From contig NZ_VDMN01000001.1 in the NCBI RefSeq assembly GCF_006335145.1, forward strand, positions 1,736,001 to 1,800,000: a stretch of DNA of 64,000 nt. The letters are read 5' to 3'. The translations under genes were made by a program, and so were the position numbers. The notes beneath the pieces were generated by a model. The model did not search any database. It worked only from the letters and a program-made list of their open reading frames with translations, and had not been told where the DNA came from. Position 1 is the stretch's first letter; each line of letters starts with the position of its first letter. The stretch comes from Aliirhizobium smilacinae. Lineage in GTDB: Bacteria; Pseudomonadota; Alphaproteobacteria; Rhizobiales; Rhizobiaceae. Positions 16,989-26,536 of the stretch are shown here, in pieces.

Positions 16989-17013
16989 TCGCTACAATTC
17001 AAAGATTACGATC

Positions 17014-17039
17014 AAGCGGGCTCAGGCCCGCTTTTTTTG
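17014..17039 (+). terminator. terminator of gcrA
   Basis: AAGCGGGC, loop TCAG, GCCCGCTT, followed by a run of Ts. It starts 25 bases after the gcrA stop. Confidence 0.9.
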
Positions 17040-17194
17040 TGCCTGCCGCCTGATCTTGCGCCTTGCGCAAAGCAGCCTTGTCGACCCGAACCTTGCCCGC
17101 GGCAACAGAAACACCTATTTAACAGCTGCGAGGACGACCTCCCCCAGAATGGGTATATGAGCCGGGACGACCCGGATAACCCACGGGGTCCCAC

Positions 17195-17632
17195 ATGCGT
17201 ACGACACGCGACCGTATTCGCCACGCCATCAGTTTCGAACTCATCGGACTTGCAATCTTCACGCCGCTCGCAGCGTTCGTCTTCGGCTTGCCGGTCGAAC
17301 ATGTCGGCGTTGTCGGCATCGTTTCCGCGACACTCGCGACCGGATGGAACTACGTCTACAATCTCGGCTTCGACCACCTGATGCAGAAATTCCGCGGCAG
17401 CACGCAAAAGACAATCGCTTTGCGTGTGGCACATGCCGTGGTGTTCGAACTTGGTCTTCTGGTCGTGCTGATGCCGTTCATCGCCTGGTATCTCGGCATA
17501 AGCCTTATGCAGGCACTGGTGATGGATATAGCGTTTGCCCTGTTCTACCTGGTCTACGCATTCTTCTTCAATCTGGCCTACGACCGGGTGTTGCCTCTGC
17601 CTGAATGGCGGGAGAAGGTACAAGTCCAATAA
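17195..17632 (+). CDS. PACE-family efflux transporter
   Basis: A 145-residue protein made of two tandem bacterial transmembrane pair domains, four helices in all. Each half begins with an R/HA..FE signature (RHAISFELIGL near 9 and RVAHAVVFELGL near 77) and ends with an aromatic Asn/Asp motif (WNYVYNLGFD near 51, FFFNLAYDR near 122). This is the AceI/PACE family, which exports biocides such as chlorhexidine and, physiologically, short diamines. It stands alone after the gcrA terminator. Confidence 0.85.
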   Translation: MRTTRDRIRHAISFELIGLAIFTPLAAFVFGLPVEHVGVVGIVSATLATGWNYVYNLGFDHLMQKFRGSTQKTIALRVAHAVVFELGLLVVLMPFIAWYLGISLMQALVMDIAFALFYLVYAFFFNLAYDRVLPLPEWREKVQVQ

Positions 17633-17640
17633 GCAATCGA

Positions 17641-17664
17641 CCCGGATGCGTTATGCGCTCCGGG
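17641..17664. terminator. bidirectional terminator between PACE gene and phoB
   Basis: CCCGGA at 17641 and TCCGGG at 17659 enclose a second short pairing (GCG/GCG-type) to give a strong hairpin between two convergent genes. It could stop transcription from both sides. T runs are short. Confidence 0.5.
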
Positions 17665-17697
17665 CCGATCTAACTTTTGGTGCAGGGTAGGAAACGA

Positions 17698-18387
17698 TCA
17701 GGATTCCATCGAATAACCGGCACCGCGGACGGTGCGGATGACATCCTGCATGTTGGAGAAATTGAGCGCCTTGCGCAGGCGACCGACATGCACGTCGACG
17801 GTGCGTTCGTCGACATAGATGTCATGGCCCCAGACGCCATCGAGCAGCTGCGAGCGTGAGAAAACGCGGCCGGGCGAGACCATCAGGAACTCCAGAAGAC
17901 GGAATTCGGTCGGCCCGAGGCGCACTTCACGGCTCTTGCGATGAACGCGATGGGTTTCGCGATCAAGCTCGATATCGCCACAACGCAGCACGCTGGAGAG
18001 AACTTCCGGCTTGGCGCGGCGAAGCATCGCCTTGACGCGTGCCATCAGCTCGGGCGTCGAAAACGGCTTGACGACATAGTCGTCGGCACCGGTAGCGAGA
18101 CCGCGAACACGTTCGCTTTCCTCGCCGCGCGCCGTCAGCATGATGACCGGCAGGCGCTCGGTTTCCGGCCGCATGCGCAGCCGCCGGCAAAGCTCGATGC
18201 CGGAAACGCCCGGAAGCATCCAGTCGAGGATGAGGAGATCGGGCGCACGTTCCTGCAGCCTGATCTCGGCTTCATCGCCTCTCAGAATGGTTTCGACCTC
18301 GTAACCCTCGGCTTCAAGGTTATAACGAAGGAGGACGCTAAGCGCCTCCTCGTCTTCCACGACCGCAATTCTTGGCTGCATGCTCAA
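17698..18387 (-). CDS. phoB: phosphate regulon response regulator
   Basis: A 229-residue OmpR-family regulator. The receiver has VVEDEE (acidic pocket), LILDWMLPG (phosphorylated Asp) and a conserved lysine in YVVKPFS. The DNA-binding half ends HDIYVDERTVDVHVGRLRKAL, as in PhoB. It binds Pho boxes and recruits sigma-70 when phosphate is low. It is the last gene of the phoR-pstSCAB-phoU-phoB cluster. Confidence 0.95.
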   Translation of the reverse strand: MSMQPRIAVVEDEEALSVLLRYNLEAEGYEVETILRGDEAEIRLQERAPDLLILDWMLPGVSGIELCRRLRMRPETERLPVIMLTARGEESERVRGLATGADDYVVKPFSTPELMARVKAMLRRAKPEVLSSVLRCGDIELDRETHRVHRKSREVRLGPTEFRLLEFLMVSPGRVFSRSQLLDGVWGHDIYVDERTVDVHVGRLRKALNFSNMQDVIRTVRGAGYSMES

Positions 18388-18406
18388 TACGCTCCGTCAC
18401 ACATAC

Positions 18407-19120
18407 TCAGTCGGCGATAGCGCCGACCGTATTGGCCGTGTCGTCCTTCGGACGTTCGCCTTCCGGCACTGCACCCGTCGTCATGTAGTAGATGGTTTCC
18501 GCGATATTGGTCGCATGGTCACCGATGCGCTCGATGTTCTTGGCGCAGAATAGGAGATGAGTGCAGGTGGTGATGTTGCGCGGATCTTCCATCATATAGG
18601 TCAGAAGCTCGCGGAACAGCGACGTGTACATCGCGTCGATTTCTTCGTCGCGCAGACGGATCGCTTCCGCCTTTTCGGCCGAACGGCTGGCATAGACATC
18701 CAGCACGTCCTTCAGCTGAACTGCTGCGAGATCCGACAGATGCTCGAGACCGCGGGCCAGCTTGCGCGGAACGCCAGTGCCCTGAACGGCAATAACGCGC
18801 TTTGCCGTGTTCTTGCCGAGATCGCCGACGCGTTCGAGGTCAGCTGCGATGCGCAGCGTACCGATGATTTCGCGCAGGTCGTTTGCAACCGGCTGGCGGC
18901 GCGCAATCGTAACGATCGCCTTGTCCTGGATCTCGCGCTCGGCGTGATCGAGAATGACGTCGTCGGAAATGACCTTCTGCGCCAGTGCAGAGTCGGAGTT
19001 GACCAGAGCGCGCACGGCATCGCCGCACATCTGCTCCGCCAGGCCGCCCATTTCAGAAATGCGACGGCGCAGATACTTCAGTTCTTCGTCGTAGGCCGAC
19101 AGGATATGACTTGATACCAT
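18407..19120 (-). CDS. phoU: phosphate-transport accessory regulator PhoU
   Basis: A 237-residue all-helical protein with two PhoU repeats, each with the metal-binding E/DxxxD-type motif (for example RVGDLGKNTAKR and RIGDHATNIAE). PhoU couples the Pst transporter to PhoR and damps signalling when phosphate is plentiful. The start at 19120 (MVSSHILSAYDEEL) matches the family; the upstream extension does not. Confidence 0.94.
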   Translation of the reverse strand: MVSSHILSAYDEELKYLRRRISEMGGLAEQMCGDAVRALVNSDSALAQKVISDDVILDHAEREIQDKAIVTIARRQPVANDLREIIGTLRIAADLERVGDLGKNTAKRVIAVQGTGVPRKLARGLEHLSDLAAVQLKDVLDVYASRSAEKAEAIRLRDEEIDAMYTSLFRELLTYMMEDPRNITTCTHLLFCAKNIERIGDHATNIAETIYYMTTGAVPEGERPKDDTANTVGAIAD

Positions 19121-19167
19121 CTTATTGTCCTCAAAATCCGTAACAGCGGGCAACAGGCGACGGCCAA

Positions 19168-19983
19168 TCAGCCGAAGCGGCCCATGATGTAATCCTGGGT
19201 GCGCTGGTCATCCGGATTGGTGAACATCTTGTCGGTATCGTTCTCCTCGACCAGCTGGCCGAGATGGAACATTGCGGTGCGCTGGGAAACGCGGGCGGCC
19301 TGCTGCATCGAGTGCGTGACGATGACGATCGTGTAGTTGGCACGCAGTTCGTGGATCAGCTCCTCGACCTTGGCGGTGGCGATCGGGTCGAGCGCCGAGC
19401 AGGGCTCGTCCATCAGGATGACTTCCGGAGAGACGGCGATGGCACGGGCGATGCAGAGACGCTGCTGCTGGCCGCCGGACAGGCCGGTGCCGCCTTCATG
19501 CAGACGATCCTTGACTTCGCCCCACAGGCCCGCACGCTGCAGGCTGGCTTCGACGATGGCATCCATCTCCGCCTTGCCGCGGGCAAGACCGTGGATGCGC
19601 GGGCCGTAGGAGATGTTTTCGTAGATCGACTTCGGGAACGGGTTCGGCTTCTGGAACACCATGCCGACACGGGCACGCAGTTCGACGACGTCGATTTCCT
19701 TGTCGTAGATATCATCGGTGTCGAGCGTGATCTTGCCGGTGACGCGGCAGTTCTCGATCGTGTCGTTCATGCGGTTCAAAGTTCGCAGGAAGGTCGACTT
19801 GCCGCAACCCGACGGGCCGATGAGCGCAGTTACCGTGTTTTCGCGGACGTTCAGGTTGACGTCGAAAAGCGCGCGCTTCTCGCCGTAATACACCGACACG
19901 TCCTTGCCAATCATCTTGTACGCGACTTCATTCATCTTCTTGTCCAGCGCCTTCTCAACTGCTGCTTCTGACAACATATTCAT
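19168..19983 (-). CDS. pstB: phosphate ABC transporter ATP-binding protein
   Basis: A 271-residue ABC ATPase. Walker A is GPSGCGKST, the signature is [14 protein letters not shown], and Walker B is [31 protein letters not shown] and [14 protein letters not shown] are typical of PstB. It energises the PstCA permease. Thirteen bases or fewer separate it from pstA, so they are translated from one message. Confidence 0.96.
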   Translation of the reverse strand: MNMLSEAAVEKALDKKMNEVAYKMIGKDVSVYYGEKRALFDVNLNVRENTVTALIGPSGCGKSTFLRTLNRMNDTIENCRVTGKITLDTDDIYDKEIDVVELRARVGMVFQKPNPFPKSIYENISYGPRIHGLARGKAEMDAIVEASLQRAGLWGEVKDRLHEGGTGLSGGQQQRLCIARAIAVSPEVILMDEPCSALDPIATAKVEELIHELRANYTIVIVTHSMQQAARVSQRTAMFHLGQLVEENDTDKMFTNPDDQRTQDYIMGRFG

Positions 19984-19995
19984 TGTGTCGATCTC

Positions 19996-21312
19996 CTACC
20001 ACCGGCGTTCGAAACGCCGCCGCAACAGAATTGCGCCTACGTTCATGACAATGAGGAAAAGGAGCAGGATGATGATCGCTCCCGAGGTTCTTTCGACGAA
20101 GGCGCGTTCCGCCTCGTTTGCCCACATGTAGATCTGCACCGGCAGAGCCGTCGACGGATCCATCGGGGTCGTCGGATAGTTGGCGACGAAAGCGACCATG
20201 CCGATCAAAAGCAACGGCGCGGTTTCGCCGAGCGCATGCGCCAGGCCGATGATCGTGCCGGTCAGGATGCCCGGCATGGCAAGCGGCAGGACGTGATGGA
20301 AGATGGTCTGCATCTTCGAGGCGCCAAGGCCGAGAGCCGCCGCGCGGATCGAGGGCGGGACCGCCTTCAGAGCTGCGCGGGTGGCGATGATGATCGTCGG
20401 CAGGGTCATCAACGTCAGGACGAGACCACCGACCAGGGATGCAGAACGCGGCAGGCCCATGAAGTTGATGAAGACCGCCAGACCCAGCAGACCATACACG
20501 ATCGACGGTACCGCTGCGAGGTTGTTGATGTTGACTTCGATCAGATCGGTGAACTTGTTCTTCGGTGCAAATTCCTCGAGGTAGATCGAGGCGGCAACAC
20601 CGATCGGCAACGCAAGGACCAAGACGATCAGCATCATGTAGAATGAACCGATCAGGGCCACGCCGACGCCGGCGGCTTCCGGACGGCTGGAATTACCGTT
20701 GACGAAAATGCCGGTGTTGAAATGCTTGCCCAGCGCGCCGGCTTCGGCAAGCTGGTTCATCCAGCCGACCTGCTGGTCGGAAACCTTGCGGTTGTTTTCC
20801 GTGACCGTGAGGTCGATCTGTCCCTTGAAGGCACTGTCGACATCACCGGCTGCAAGCAAGGAGACTGTCTGTGTGGTGCCGACGATCTGCGGATTGGCGA
20901 CAACCATGTCACGCAGCTGACCACGAACGGCATCCGAGATCATCTGGTTGACTGCGCGAAGACCTGCGCGGTCGCCTTCGGCAACACCGAGCGCCTTGGC
21001 AACGGCATTGCGGGCAATGAGCGGATAGTTCGCCGTCAACAGCTTCTGCGGATCGGTGGCGCGCTCATTGTCCTTGTCGATGATCTGTTCGGAAAACTCG
21101 ACAGGAACGGTGATCATCGTCTGCTGGAAGGCGGTGTAACCCTTGGAAACGACCGACCACAGAAGCAGCGCCAGAAACAGAAGCCCGAAAGACAGGGCGG
21201 CAATGCCATAGGCGCGGAAGCGGCGTTCTGCAGCGTAGCGGCGCTTGATGCCGATATCGCGACGGGCGGGCTTCGCCAGGACGCCGGCGGGGGAAGAAAC
21301 CACGTCGGTCAT
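19996..21312 (-). CDS. pstA: phosphate ABC transporter permease PstA
   Basis: A 438-residue membrane protein, longer than the enterobacterial PstA because of a periplasmic insert of about 200 residues between the first helix and the permease core, a known feature of alphaproteobacterial PstA. The permease core has GVAASIYLEEFAPKN and the EAA-like loop RAAALGLGASKMQTIFHHVLP. Start at 21312 overlaps the pstC stop by four bases (ATGA), which supports it over a frame 54 bases longer. Confidence 0.93.
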   Translation of the reverse strand: MTDVVSSPAGVLAKPARRDIGIKRRYAAERRFRAYGIAALSFGLLFLALLLWSVVSKGYTAFQQTMITVPVEFSEQIIDKDNERATDPQKLLTANYPLIARNAVAKALGVAEGDRAGLRAVNQMISDAVRGQLRDMVVANPQIVGTTQTVSLLAAGDVDSAFKGQIDLTVTENNRKVSDQQVGWMNQLAEAGALGKHFNTGIFVNGNSSRPEAAGVGVALIGSFYMMLIVLVLALPIGVAASIYLEEFAPKNKFTDLIEVNINNLAAVPSIVYGLLGLAVFINFMGLPRSASLVGGLVLTLMTLPTIIIATRAALKAVPPSIRAAALGLGASKMQTIFHHVLPLAMPGILTGTIIGLAHALGETAPLLLIGMVAFVANYPTTPMDPSTALPVQIYMWANEAERAFVERTSGAIIILLLFLIVMNVGAILLRRRFERRW

Positions 21313-22793
21313 TCGTACTGCTCCCGGTATTTGCGCACAATGAAGAGCGCGTAGATATTGAGGCAAAGCGTGATCACGAAGAGCGTGATACCAAGCGCGA
21401 AGGCGACGAGCGTCTGCGGCGAGGTAAATTCAAGGTCGCCCGTCAGCTGGCTGACGATCTTGACGGTCACCGTGGTCATCGGCTCGAAGGGATTGAGCTG
21501 CATGCGGGCGGCAACACCGGCGGCAAGAACCACGATCATGGTTTCACCGATGGCGCGTGAGGCGGTCATCAGCAGAGCGCCGACGACACCCGGCAGAGCT
21601 GCCGGCATGACGACCTTCTTGATGGTTTCCGACTTGGTCGCGCCGAGACCGAGCGAACCGTCACGCAGTGCACGGGGCACGGCAGTGATGATGTCGTCGG
21701 ACAGCGAGGAAACGTAGGGGATCAGCATGATACCCATGACGAAACCGGCCGTCAGAACGCTCTGCGCCTGGATGAAGTTCATGGCATTGCCGGTGACGAT
21801 GCCGTTGATATCGGCCGACAGGTCACGCAGGAACGGACCGACCGTGGTCAGCGCGAAGAAGCCGTAGACGATGGTCGGAATGCCGGCGAGCACTTCGAGC
21901 AGCGGCTTGGCGACCGACCGAAGCCTCGGCGACGCGTATTCCGACATGTAGATCGCCGAGAACAGGCCGACCGGAACAGCGACGAGCATGGCGACGAGGC
22001 CGATGTAGAGCGTTCCTAGAAGCAGCGGGATAAGACCGAACTGGCCTTCCGACGCCGTGGTACCGGCTGCAGCAAAACGCGGATCCCAGACCGTGCCGAA
22101 GAAGAATTCCCAGGCCGGAACGCGGCCGAAGAAGTGGCCGGCTTCCGTCAACATCGACATGACGATGCCGACGGTCGTGATAATCGCGATCGACGAAGCG
22201 ACAACCAGCGCGCCAAGGATGACACGTTCGACCCTGTTGCGAGCGCGGAAGCGATGCGAGATGCGGTTGTAGGAAAGACCGGCACCGATCAGAGCCACAA
22301 TCAGGACAACAGCCGTCATGACACGGTTGCTGATCTTGTTCATCGCATTGAGATCGCCGGCGGATGCGACCATGTACGGCTCGGGATCACCGGCAAGCGC
22401 GACGCCCTTGGTACCGAGCGTATTGCGAAGTTCGGCAGGATTGCTGCCGACTCTGTCGATCTCTTCAAGCGTCAGGACATCCATGCCGCGAGCGAGCGAT
22501 GAGACCATGCCGAAGGCAAGCCCCTGCTCCGCCACCGACCGGGCTTTCACGTCCTCGGGAAAGCCGCCGCGGACAGTGGAGTTGATATAAAAAGGGCTGG
22601 CAATCAGCCAAGCGGCGAGAACGACCGCCGCTGGCAGCACCGCGCAAATTGCGACGAACGCGCCATAATAGCCAGGGCGGGAATGTAGCTTGGAGGACAA
22701 GCCGCCGGCAATTGCCAGCGCATGTCGAGTCCCGACGACATAACAGACGACCGCAATGATCGCCAAAATCAACAAGATCAGTGGTGTGCTCAT
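21309..22793 (-). CDS. pstC: phosphate ABC transporter permease PstC
   Basis: A 494-residue permease with about eight helices. Like PstA it has an enlarged periplasmic insert (about residues 60-170). The permease core has GLFSAIYMSEYASP and the cytoplasmic EAA loop RDGSLGLGATKSETIKKVVMP. Start at 22793 (MSTPLILLILAI) fits the first helix. It overlaps pstA by four bases. Confidence 0.93.
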   Translation of the reverse strand: MSTPLILLILAIIAVVCYVVGTRHALAIAGGLSSKLHSRPGYYGAFVAICAVLPAAVVLAAWLIASPFYINSTVRGGFPEDVKARSVAEQGLAFGMVSSLARGMDVLTLEEIDRVGSNPAELRNTLGTKGVALAGDPEPYMVASAGDLNAMNKISNRVMTAVVLIVALIGAGLSYNRISHRFRARNRVERVILGALVVASSIAIITTVGIVMSMLTEAGHFFGRVPAWEFFFGTVWDPRFAAAGTTASEGQFGLIPLLLGTLYIGLVAMLVAVPVGLFSAIYMSEYASPRLRSVAKPLLEVLAGIPTIVYGFFALTTVGPFLRDLSADINGIVTGNAMNFIQAQSVLTAGFVMGIMLIPYVSSLSDDIITAVPRALRDGSLGLGATKSETIKKVVMPAALPGVVGALLMTASRAIGETMIVVLAAGVAARMQLNPFEPMTTVTVKIVSQLTGDLEFTSPQTLVAFALGITLFVITLCLNIYALFIVRKYREQYE

Positions 22794-22928
22794 TAGAATC
22801 CCCCGGCCTACCGCCATCGGCGGCAGCCACTACCGCACAATTCCCATCACCGGAACCGAATTAGTTGCAAATACCCAAGTCAATTCAGGGTCGCCTTGCG
22901 AGGCGCCGACACAAAGCCGAAAAGAGAC

Positions 22929-22954
22929 CGGCGCCGCCCAAAAGCGGCGCCGGA
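22929..22954 (-). terminator. stem-loop between pstS and pstC
   Basis: CCGGCGCCGC and GCGGCGCCGG form a perfect 10-bp G+C stem with a six-base loop, eight bases after the pstS stop. On the minus strand it is followed by a pyrimidine stretch ending TTTT. It probably works as partial terminator or 3' stabiliser, giving more PstS than PstCAB. Confidence 0.65.
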
Positions 22955-22961
22955 TCGTTAA

Positions 22962-23996
22962 TTACATGGTCTTGCCGGCGGCGAAGTCCTTACGGACCTG
23001 TTCGCGCTGATCGTCCGGAGCGGCAACGAGGCCGTATTCGGCGAGCGGGCTTTCCGGGCCAACCATATCGTCAGAGATGAAGAACTCGACGTATTCCTTC
23101 AGGCCCGGGATGACGCCCAGGTGAGCCTTCTTGACGTAGAAGAAGAGCGGGCGGGAAACCGGGTACTTGCCGGAGGAGATCGTTTCGGTCGAAGCGACGA
23201 CGTTCGAAACGGTTGCAACCTTCAGCTTGTCCTTGTTGTTCTCATAGAAAGCCAGGCCGAAAACGCCGAGGCCGGTCTTGTTGGCAGCGATACGAGCGAG
23301 CGTTTCGGTGTAATCGCCGTCGATGTCTACAGCAACGCCGTCCTTACGGACTGCAACGCACTTGGCAGCAGCCTGCTTGGCATCGGTGATGAGAGCCTTG
23401 ATGGCGTCAGTTGCGCCGGCTTCCTTGCAGCCTTCAGCCATGATCTTCTCTTCGAAGACTTCGCGGGTGCCGTGCTTGGAGCCCGGGATGTAGGCAGCGA
23501 TCGGGCCCTTAGGCAGGGTAGCGTTGATGTCCGACCAGTTCTTGTAAGGGTTGGCGACGAGCTTGCCGTCAACAACAACTTCAGCGGCGAGAGCCTTGTA
23601 GAGATCCTTCGGCTCGATCTTCATGTCGCCGTTGGAGCTATCGGCAGCAAATACGATGCCGTCGTAACCGATGCGGATTTCCTGAACGTCGTTGACGCCA
23701 GCGGCCTTGCAGGCCTCGGCTTCGCTCTTGTTGATCGGACGCGAAGCGTTGGCAACGTCGATCGTGCCTTCACCAACGCCCGAGCAGAAAGCCTTCAGAC
23801 CACCGCCTGTGCCGCCGGATTCAACAACCGGAGCCTTGAAGTTCGGGAAGGTCTCGGCAAAAGTTTCAGCAACGATCTTGGCGTACGGCAGAACGGTGGA
23901 CGAGCCGGCAACCTGAACCTGGTCGCGCGCAGCGGCAACGCCGGCGAATGCGACAGAGGCCACGAGGGCAGCTGCAGAAAGTTTCAACATGTTCAT
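22962..23996 (-). CDS. pstS: phosphate-binding periplasmic protein
   Basis: A 344-residue exported protein. The signal peptide is LSAAALVASVAFAGVAAA with cleavage near residue 23. The phosphate-binding loops are VAGSSTVLPYAK near the mature start and ESGGTGGGLKAFCSG. It feeds phosphate to PstCAB. It is first in the pst operon, with a candidate Pho box upstream. Confidence 0.96.
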   Translation of the reverse strand: MNMLKLSAAALVASVAFAGVAAARDQVQVAGSSTVLPYAKIVAETFAETFPNFKAPVVESGGTGGGLKAFCSGVGEGTIDVANASRPINKSEAEACKAAGVNDVQEIRIGYDGIVFAADSSNGDMKIEPKDLYKALAAEVVVDGKLVANPYKNWSDINATLPKGPIAAYIPGSKHGTREVFEEKIMAEGCKEAGATDAIKALITDAKQAAAKCVAVRKDGVAVDIDGDYTETLARIAANKTGLGVFGLAFYENNKDKLKVATVSNVVASTETISSGKYPVSRPLFFYVKKAHLGVIPGLKEYVEFFISDDMVGPESPLAEYGLVAAPDDQREQVRKDFAAGKTM

Positions 23997-24109
23997 CGAT
24001 ATTCTCCCATGATGGGTTTTGTGAAAGCGTCTGTCGCCGGCTTTCGCACCTGCCGGCTTCTGGCCCGCTCCTATTAGCGGTCCTTGACCTCAGCTTTTAT
24101 GTCACTTCG

Positions 24110-24127
24110 ATGAAACATTTGTGACAA
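24110..24127 (-). promoter_or_regulatory. candidate Pho box upstream of pstS
   Basis: On the minus strand: TTGTCAC-AAAT-GTTTCAT, which agrees with CTGTCAT-AWAW-CTGTCAY at 14 of 18 positions. It lies about 115 bases upstream of pstS in the A+T-rich gap after phoR. A second GTGACAT word follows eleven bases on. PhoB control of pst is established in rhizobia; this exact site is inference. Confidence 0.5.
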
Positions 24128-24189
24128 ATTAAGTATTTGATTTCAAATAATAAAAATGCTGCACACCAGTGCAATGCATCAGATTTATG

Positions 24190-25437
24190 TCAGAACCGCA
24201 CGGTAAACTCGGATCCCTTGCCAAGTTCCGACTTCACAATCAGCCGCGCGCGGTGCCTGGTGAGGATATGCTTGACGATCGCAAGGCCTAGTCCGGTGCC
24301 TTTCTTTGATCGGCTGTCGGCCACGCTGACCCGATAAAAACGCTCGGTAAGTCGCGGCACATGCTCTGCAGGGATGCCCGGGCCGCGGTCAACGACACTG
24401 ACCTCGACAGGTTGCGATGGCTCGTTGCGCAGGAAGACATCGACGAACTTGCCCTCCTGACCATATTTGCAGGCGTTCTCGATCAGGTTCTCGACAACCT
24501 CCACCAGTTCGTCGCGATCGCCCAGAACCTCGACCTTCTCATCCGGCAGATACAGGCGGATTTCGACTCCGAGTTCCTCGGCGAGCGGCAGCAGCGCATC
24601 ACGGACATGACCGATAACCGGGCGCAGATCGACGGATTGATCCGGCGCGATATGGGATTTCAGTTCGAGCCTGGACAGCGAGAGAAGATCATCGACGAGG
24701 CGGCTCATCCGGGTCGCCTGATCCAGCATGATGCCGAGGAAACGCTCCTTCGCCGCATCATCGGAACGTGCCGGGCCCTGCATGGTTTCGATGAAACCGC
24801 GCAGCGAGGCAAGCGGCGTGCGTAGCTCGTGGCTGGCATTGGCGACGAAATCGGACCGCATGCGATCGAGACGGCGAAGCTCGGAAATATCCCTGAACGA
24901 CAGCAGGAAAAGCTCTTCGCCCGCGTCCACGGGCTCGATAGGCGCGATCCGCAACAGGTAGACGCGCTCAGACGGGAGACGCTCGGAATGTTCGATCTGA
25001 TTGGGTTCTCCCGTCGCGATCGTCTCGTTGACCATGTCGAGAATACCCGGCGAGCGCAGACGCGCGGAAAGGTGCGAGCCGATCGGCAGCAGGCCAAGCG
25101 CCCTTTCAGCAGCCTTGTTTTCCCATCGAACGACCGCTTCGGCATTCAACAACAGAACCGGGATATCGAGGGCCGAGAGCGTGGCTGCTATCCCTGGTAA
25201 CGGATCCCGGGAGAACTCGTCTTCCTCGGTCTCATCAGGCTCCGGAACGGAAACAACGACCGGGCGACGTGCCGCGACGATGGCCACCAGGATCAGCCAG
25301 GCACCTGCGACCACGTACCACGACAGGCCCGCAGCAACAGCCGCGACTGCAACGACCGTCAACAGGAACAGGAGAAGCCATTCCCTTCTCACCGCAGCGA
25401 TGAGACCTCCGCCTGCCTGCCCTGCACTCGACGCCAT
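24190..25437 (-). CDS. phoR: phosphate regulon sensor histidine kinase
   Basis: A 415-residue membrane kinase. Two N-terminal helices (about 13-55), a PAS-like region (LSALDIPVLLLNAEAVVRWENKAA), the H-box FVANASHELRTPLASLRGF with the phosphorylated His, and the ATPase motifs NLIENACKYG, DRGPGIP and GTGLGLAIVKHI. It phosphorylates PhoB. It precedes pstS on the same strand with 193 bases between, so pst has its own promoter. Confidence 0.94.
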   Translation of the reverse strand: MASSAGQAGGGLIAAVRREWLLLFLLTVVAVAAVAAGLSWYVVAGAWLILVAIVAARRPVVVSVPEPDETEEDEFSRDPLPGIAATLSALDIPVLLLNAEAVVRWENKAAERALGLLPIGSHLSARLRSPGILDMVNETIATGEPNQIEHSERLPSERVYLLRIAPIEPVDAGEELFLLSFRDISELRRLDRMRSDFVANASHELRTPLASLRGFIETMQGPARSDDAAKERFLGIMLDQATRMSRLVDDLLSLSRLELKSHIAPDQSVDLRPVIGHVRDALLPLAEELGVEIRLYLPDEKVEVLGDRDELVEVVENLIENACKYGQEGKFVDVFLRNEPSQPVEVSVVDRGPGIPAEHVPRLTERFYRVSVADSRSKKGTGLGLAIVKHILTRHRARLIVKSELGKGSEFTVRF

Positions 25438-25630
25438 GACATCCTCAACTGAAGTCCGGGCCAGATTCCCGGTATTTGTCTGATAAACTTGCGTTCATAT
25501 AAGTCTTCCATGACACTTGTGCATCAAAGCCTATGGAAAACCTATGTTGGAATGCCACCTTTCAGATAGCGTGGCGCCGAGGCGTATCGCGCCGCCACCA
25601 TAGATGCCACAGGCAAAGAGGAGAGCAAGC
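25438..25630. promoter_or_regulatory. divergent promoter region phoR / ppk2
   Basis: The 193 bases between the divergent phoR and ppk2 starts must hold both promoters. I could not pick out a convincing Pho box here. GAGGAGAG in front of 25631 is the ppk2 ribosome binding site. Confidence 0.35.
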
Positions 25631-26509
25631 ATGTCAACAGGCGAAAGCAGGACGGTCGACCTGACGATCGGGGGAAAAAAGCGCCGGTTCGACATCGACG
25701 ACCCAACTCTGCCGGGCTGGATCGACGAACGAGCGCTTTCCTCTGGAGACTATCCTTACGACGACAAGTTGAACCGGGACAAATACGAGAAGCAGCTGGA
25801 GAAGCTGCAGATCGAGCTGGTGAAGATGCAGTTCTGGATGCAGGCGACCGGAAAGCGGATGGTGGCACTGTTCGAGGGCCGGGACGCGGCCGGCAAGGGT
25901 GGAACGATCTTTTCCATCCGGACCTATCTCAATCCGCGCTCAGCGCGTGTCGTCGCCTTGACCAAACCGACGGAGACCGAGGCCGGGCAATGGTATTACC
26001 AGCGCTACGCGACGCATTTTCCAAGCAAGGGCGAGATCGTGCTCTACGACCGTTCCTGGTACAACCGTGCCGTGGTCGAGCCCGTGATGGGATTCTGCAC
26101 GCCCGCTCAATATGACAGCTTCATGCGGGCGACGCCGCGCTTTGAAAAGCTGCTGGTGGAAGATGGTGTCCATTTCTTCAAGTTCTGGCTCGATATCGGC
26201 CAGGAAATGCAGCTGAAGCGGTTTCACGACCGACGCCACGATCCATTGAAGATCTGGAAGCTCTCGCCGATGGATGTCGCTGCACTGACGAAATGGGACC
26301 AGTATACCGAAAAGCGCAATAAAATGCTGGAGGAAACCCATACGAAGGACGCGCCCTGGGCGATCCTGCGGGCCAACGACAAGCGACGGTCACGGTTGAA
26401 TGCGATCCGCCACATCCTGCTATCGCTCGATTATGAGGGCAAGGACAAGGACGCGATCGGCGAGATCGATGACAAGATCCTCGGTTTCGGACCGAAGTTT
26501 CTCAAGTAG
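25631..26509 (+). CDS. ppk2: polyphosphate kinase 2
   Basis: A 292-residue single-domain PPK2. [14 protein letters not shown] is the Walker A region, [20 protein letters not shown] the Walker B block, and [16 protein letters not shown] the lid/C-terminal signature. Such enzymes move phosphate between polyphosphate and nucleoside diphosphates. Start at 25631 is set by the GAGGAGAG ribosome site. Location beside phoR-pst links phosphate uptake to polyphosphate storage or use. Confidence 0.93.
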   Translation: MSTGESRTVDLTIGGKKRRFDIDDPTLPGWIDERALSSGDYPYDDKLNRDKYEKQLEKLQIELVKMQFWMQATGKRMVALFEGRDAAGKGGTIFSIRTYLNPRSARVVALTKPTETEAGQWYYQRYATHFPSKGEIVLYDRSWYNRAVVEPVMGFCTPAQYDSFMRATPRFEKLLVEDGVHFFKFWLDIGQEMQLKRFHDRRHDPLKIWKLSPMDVAALTKWDQYTEKRNKMLEETHTKDAPWAILRANDKRRSRLNAIRHILLSLDYEGKDKDAIGEIDDKILGFGPKFLK

Positions 26510-26536
26510 CGGGCAATTTCCACCAGGGCTGCCGGG

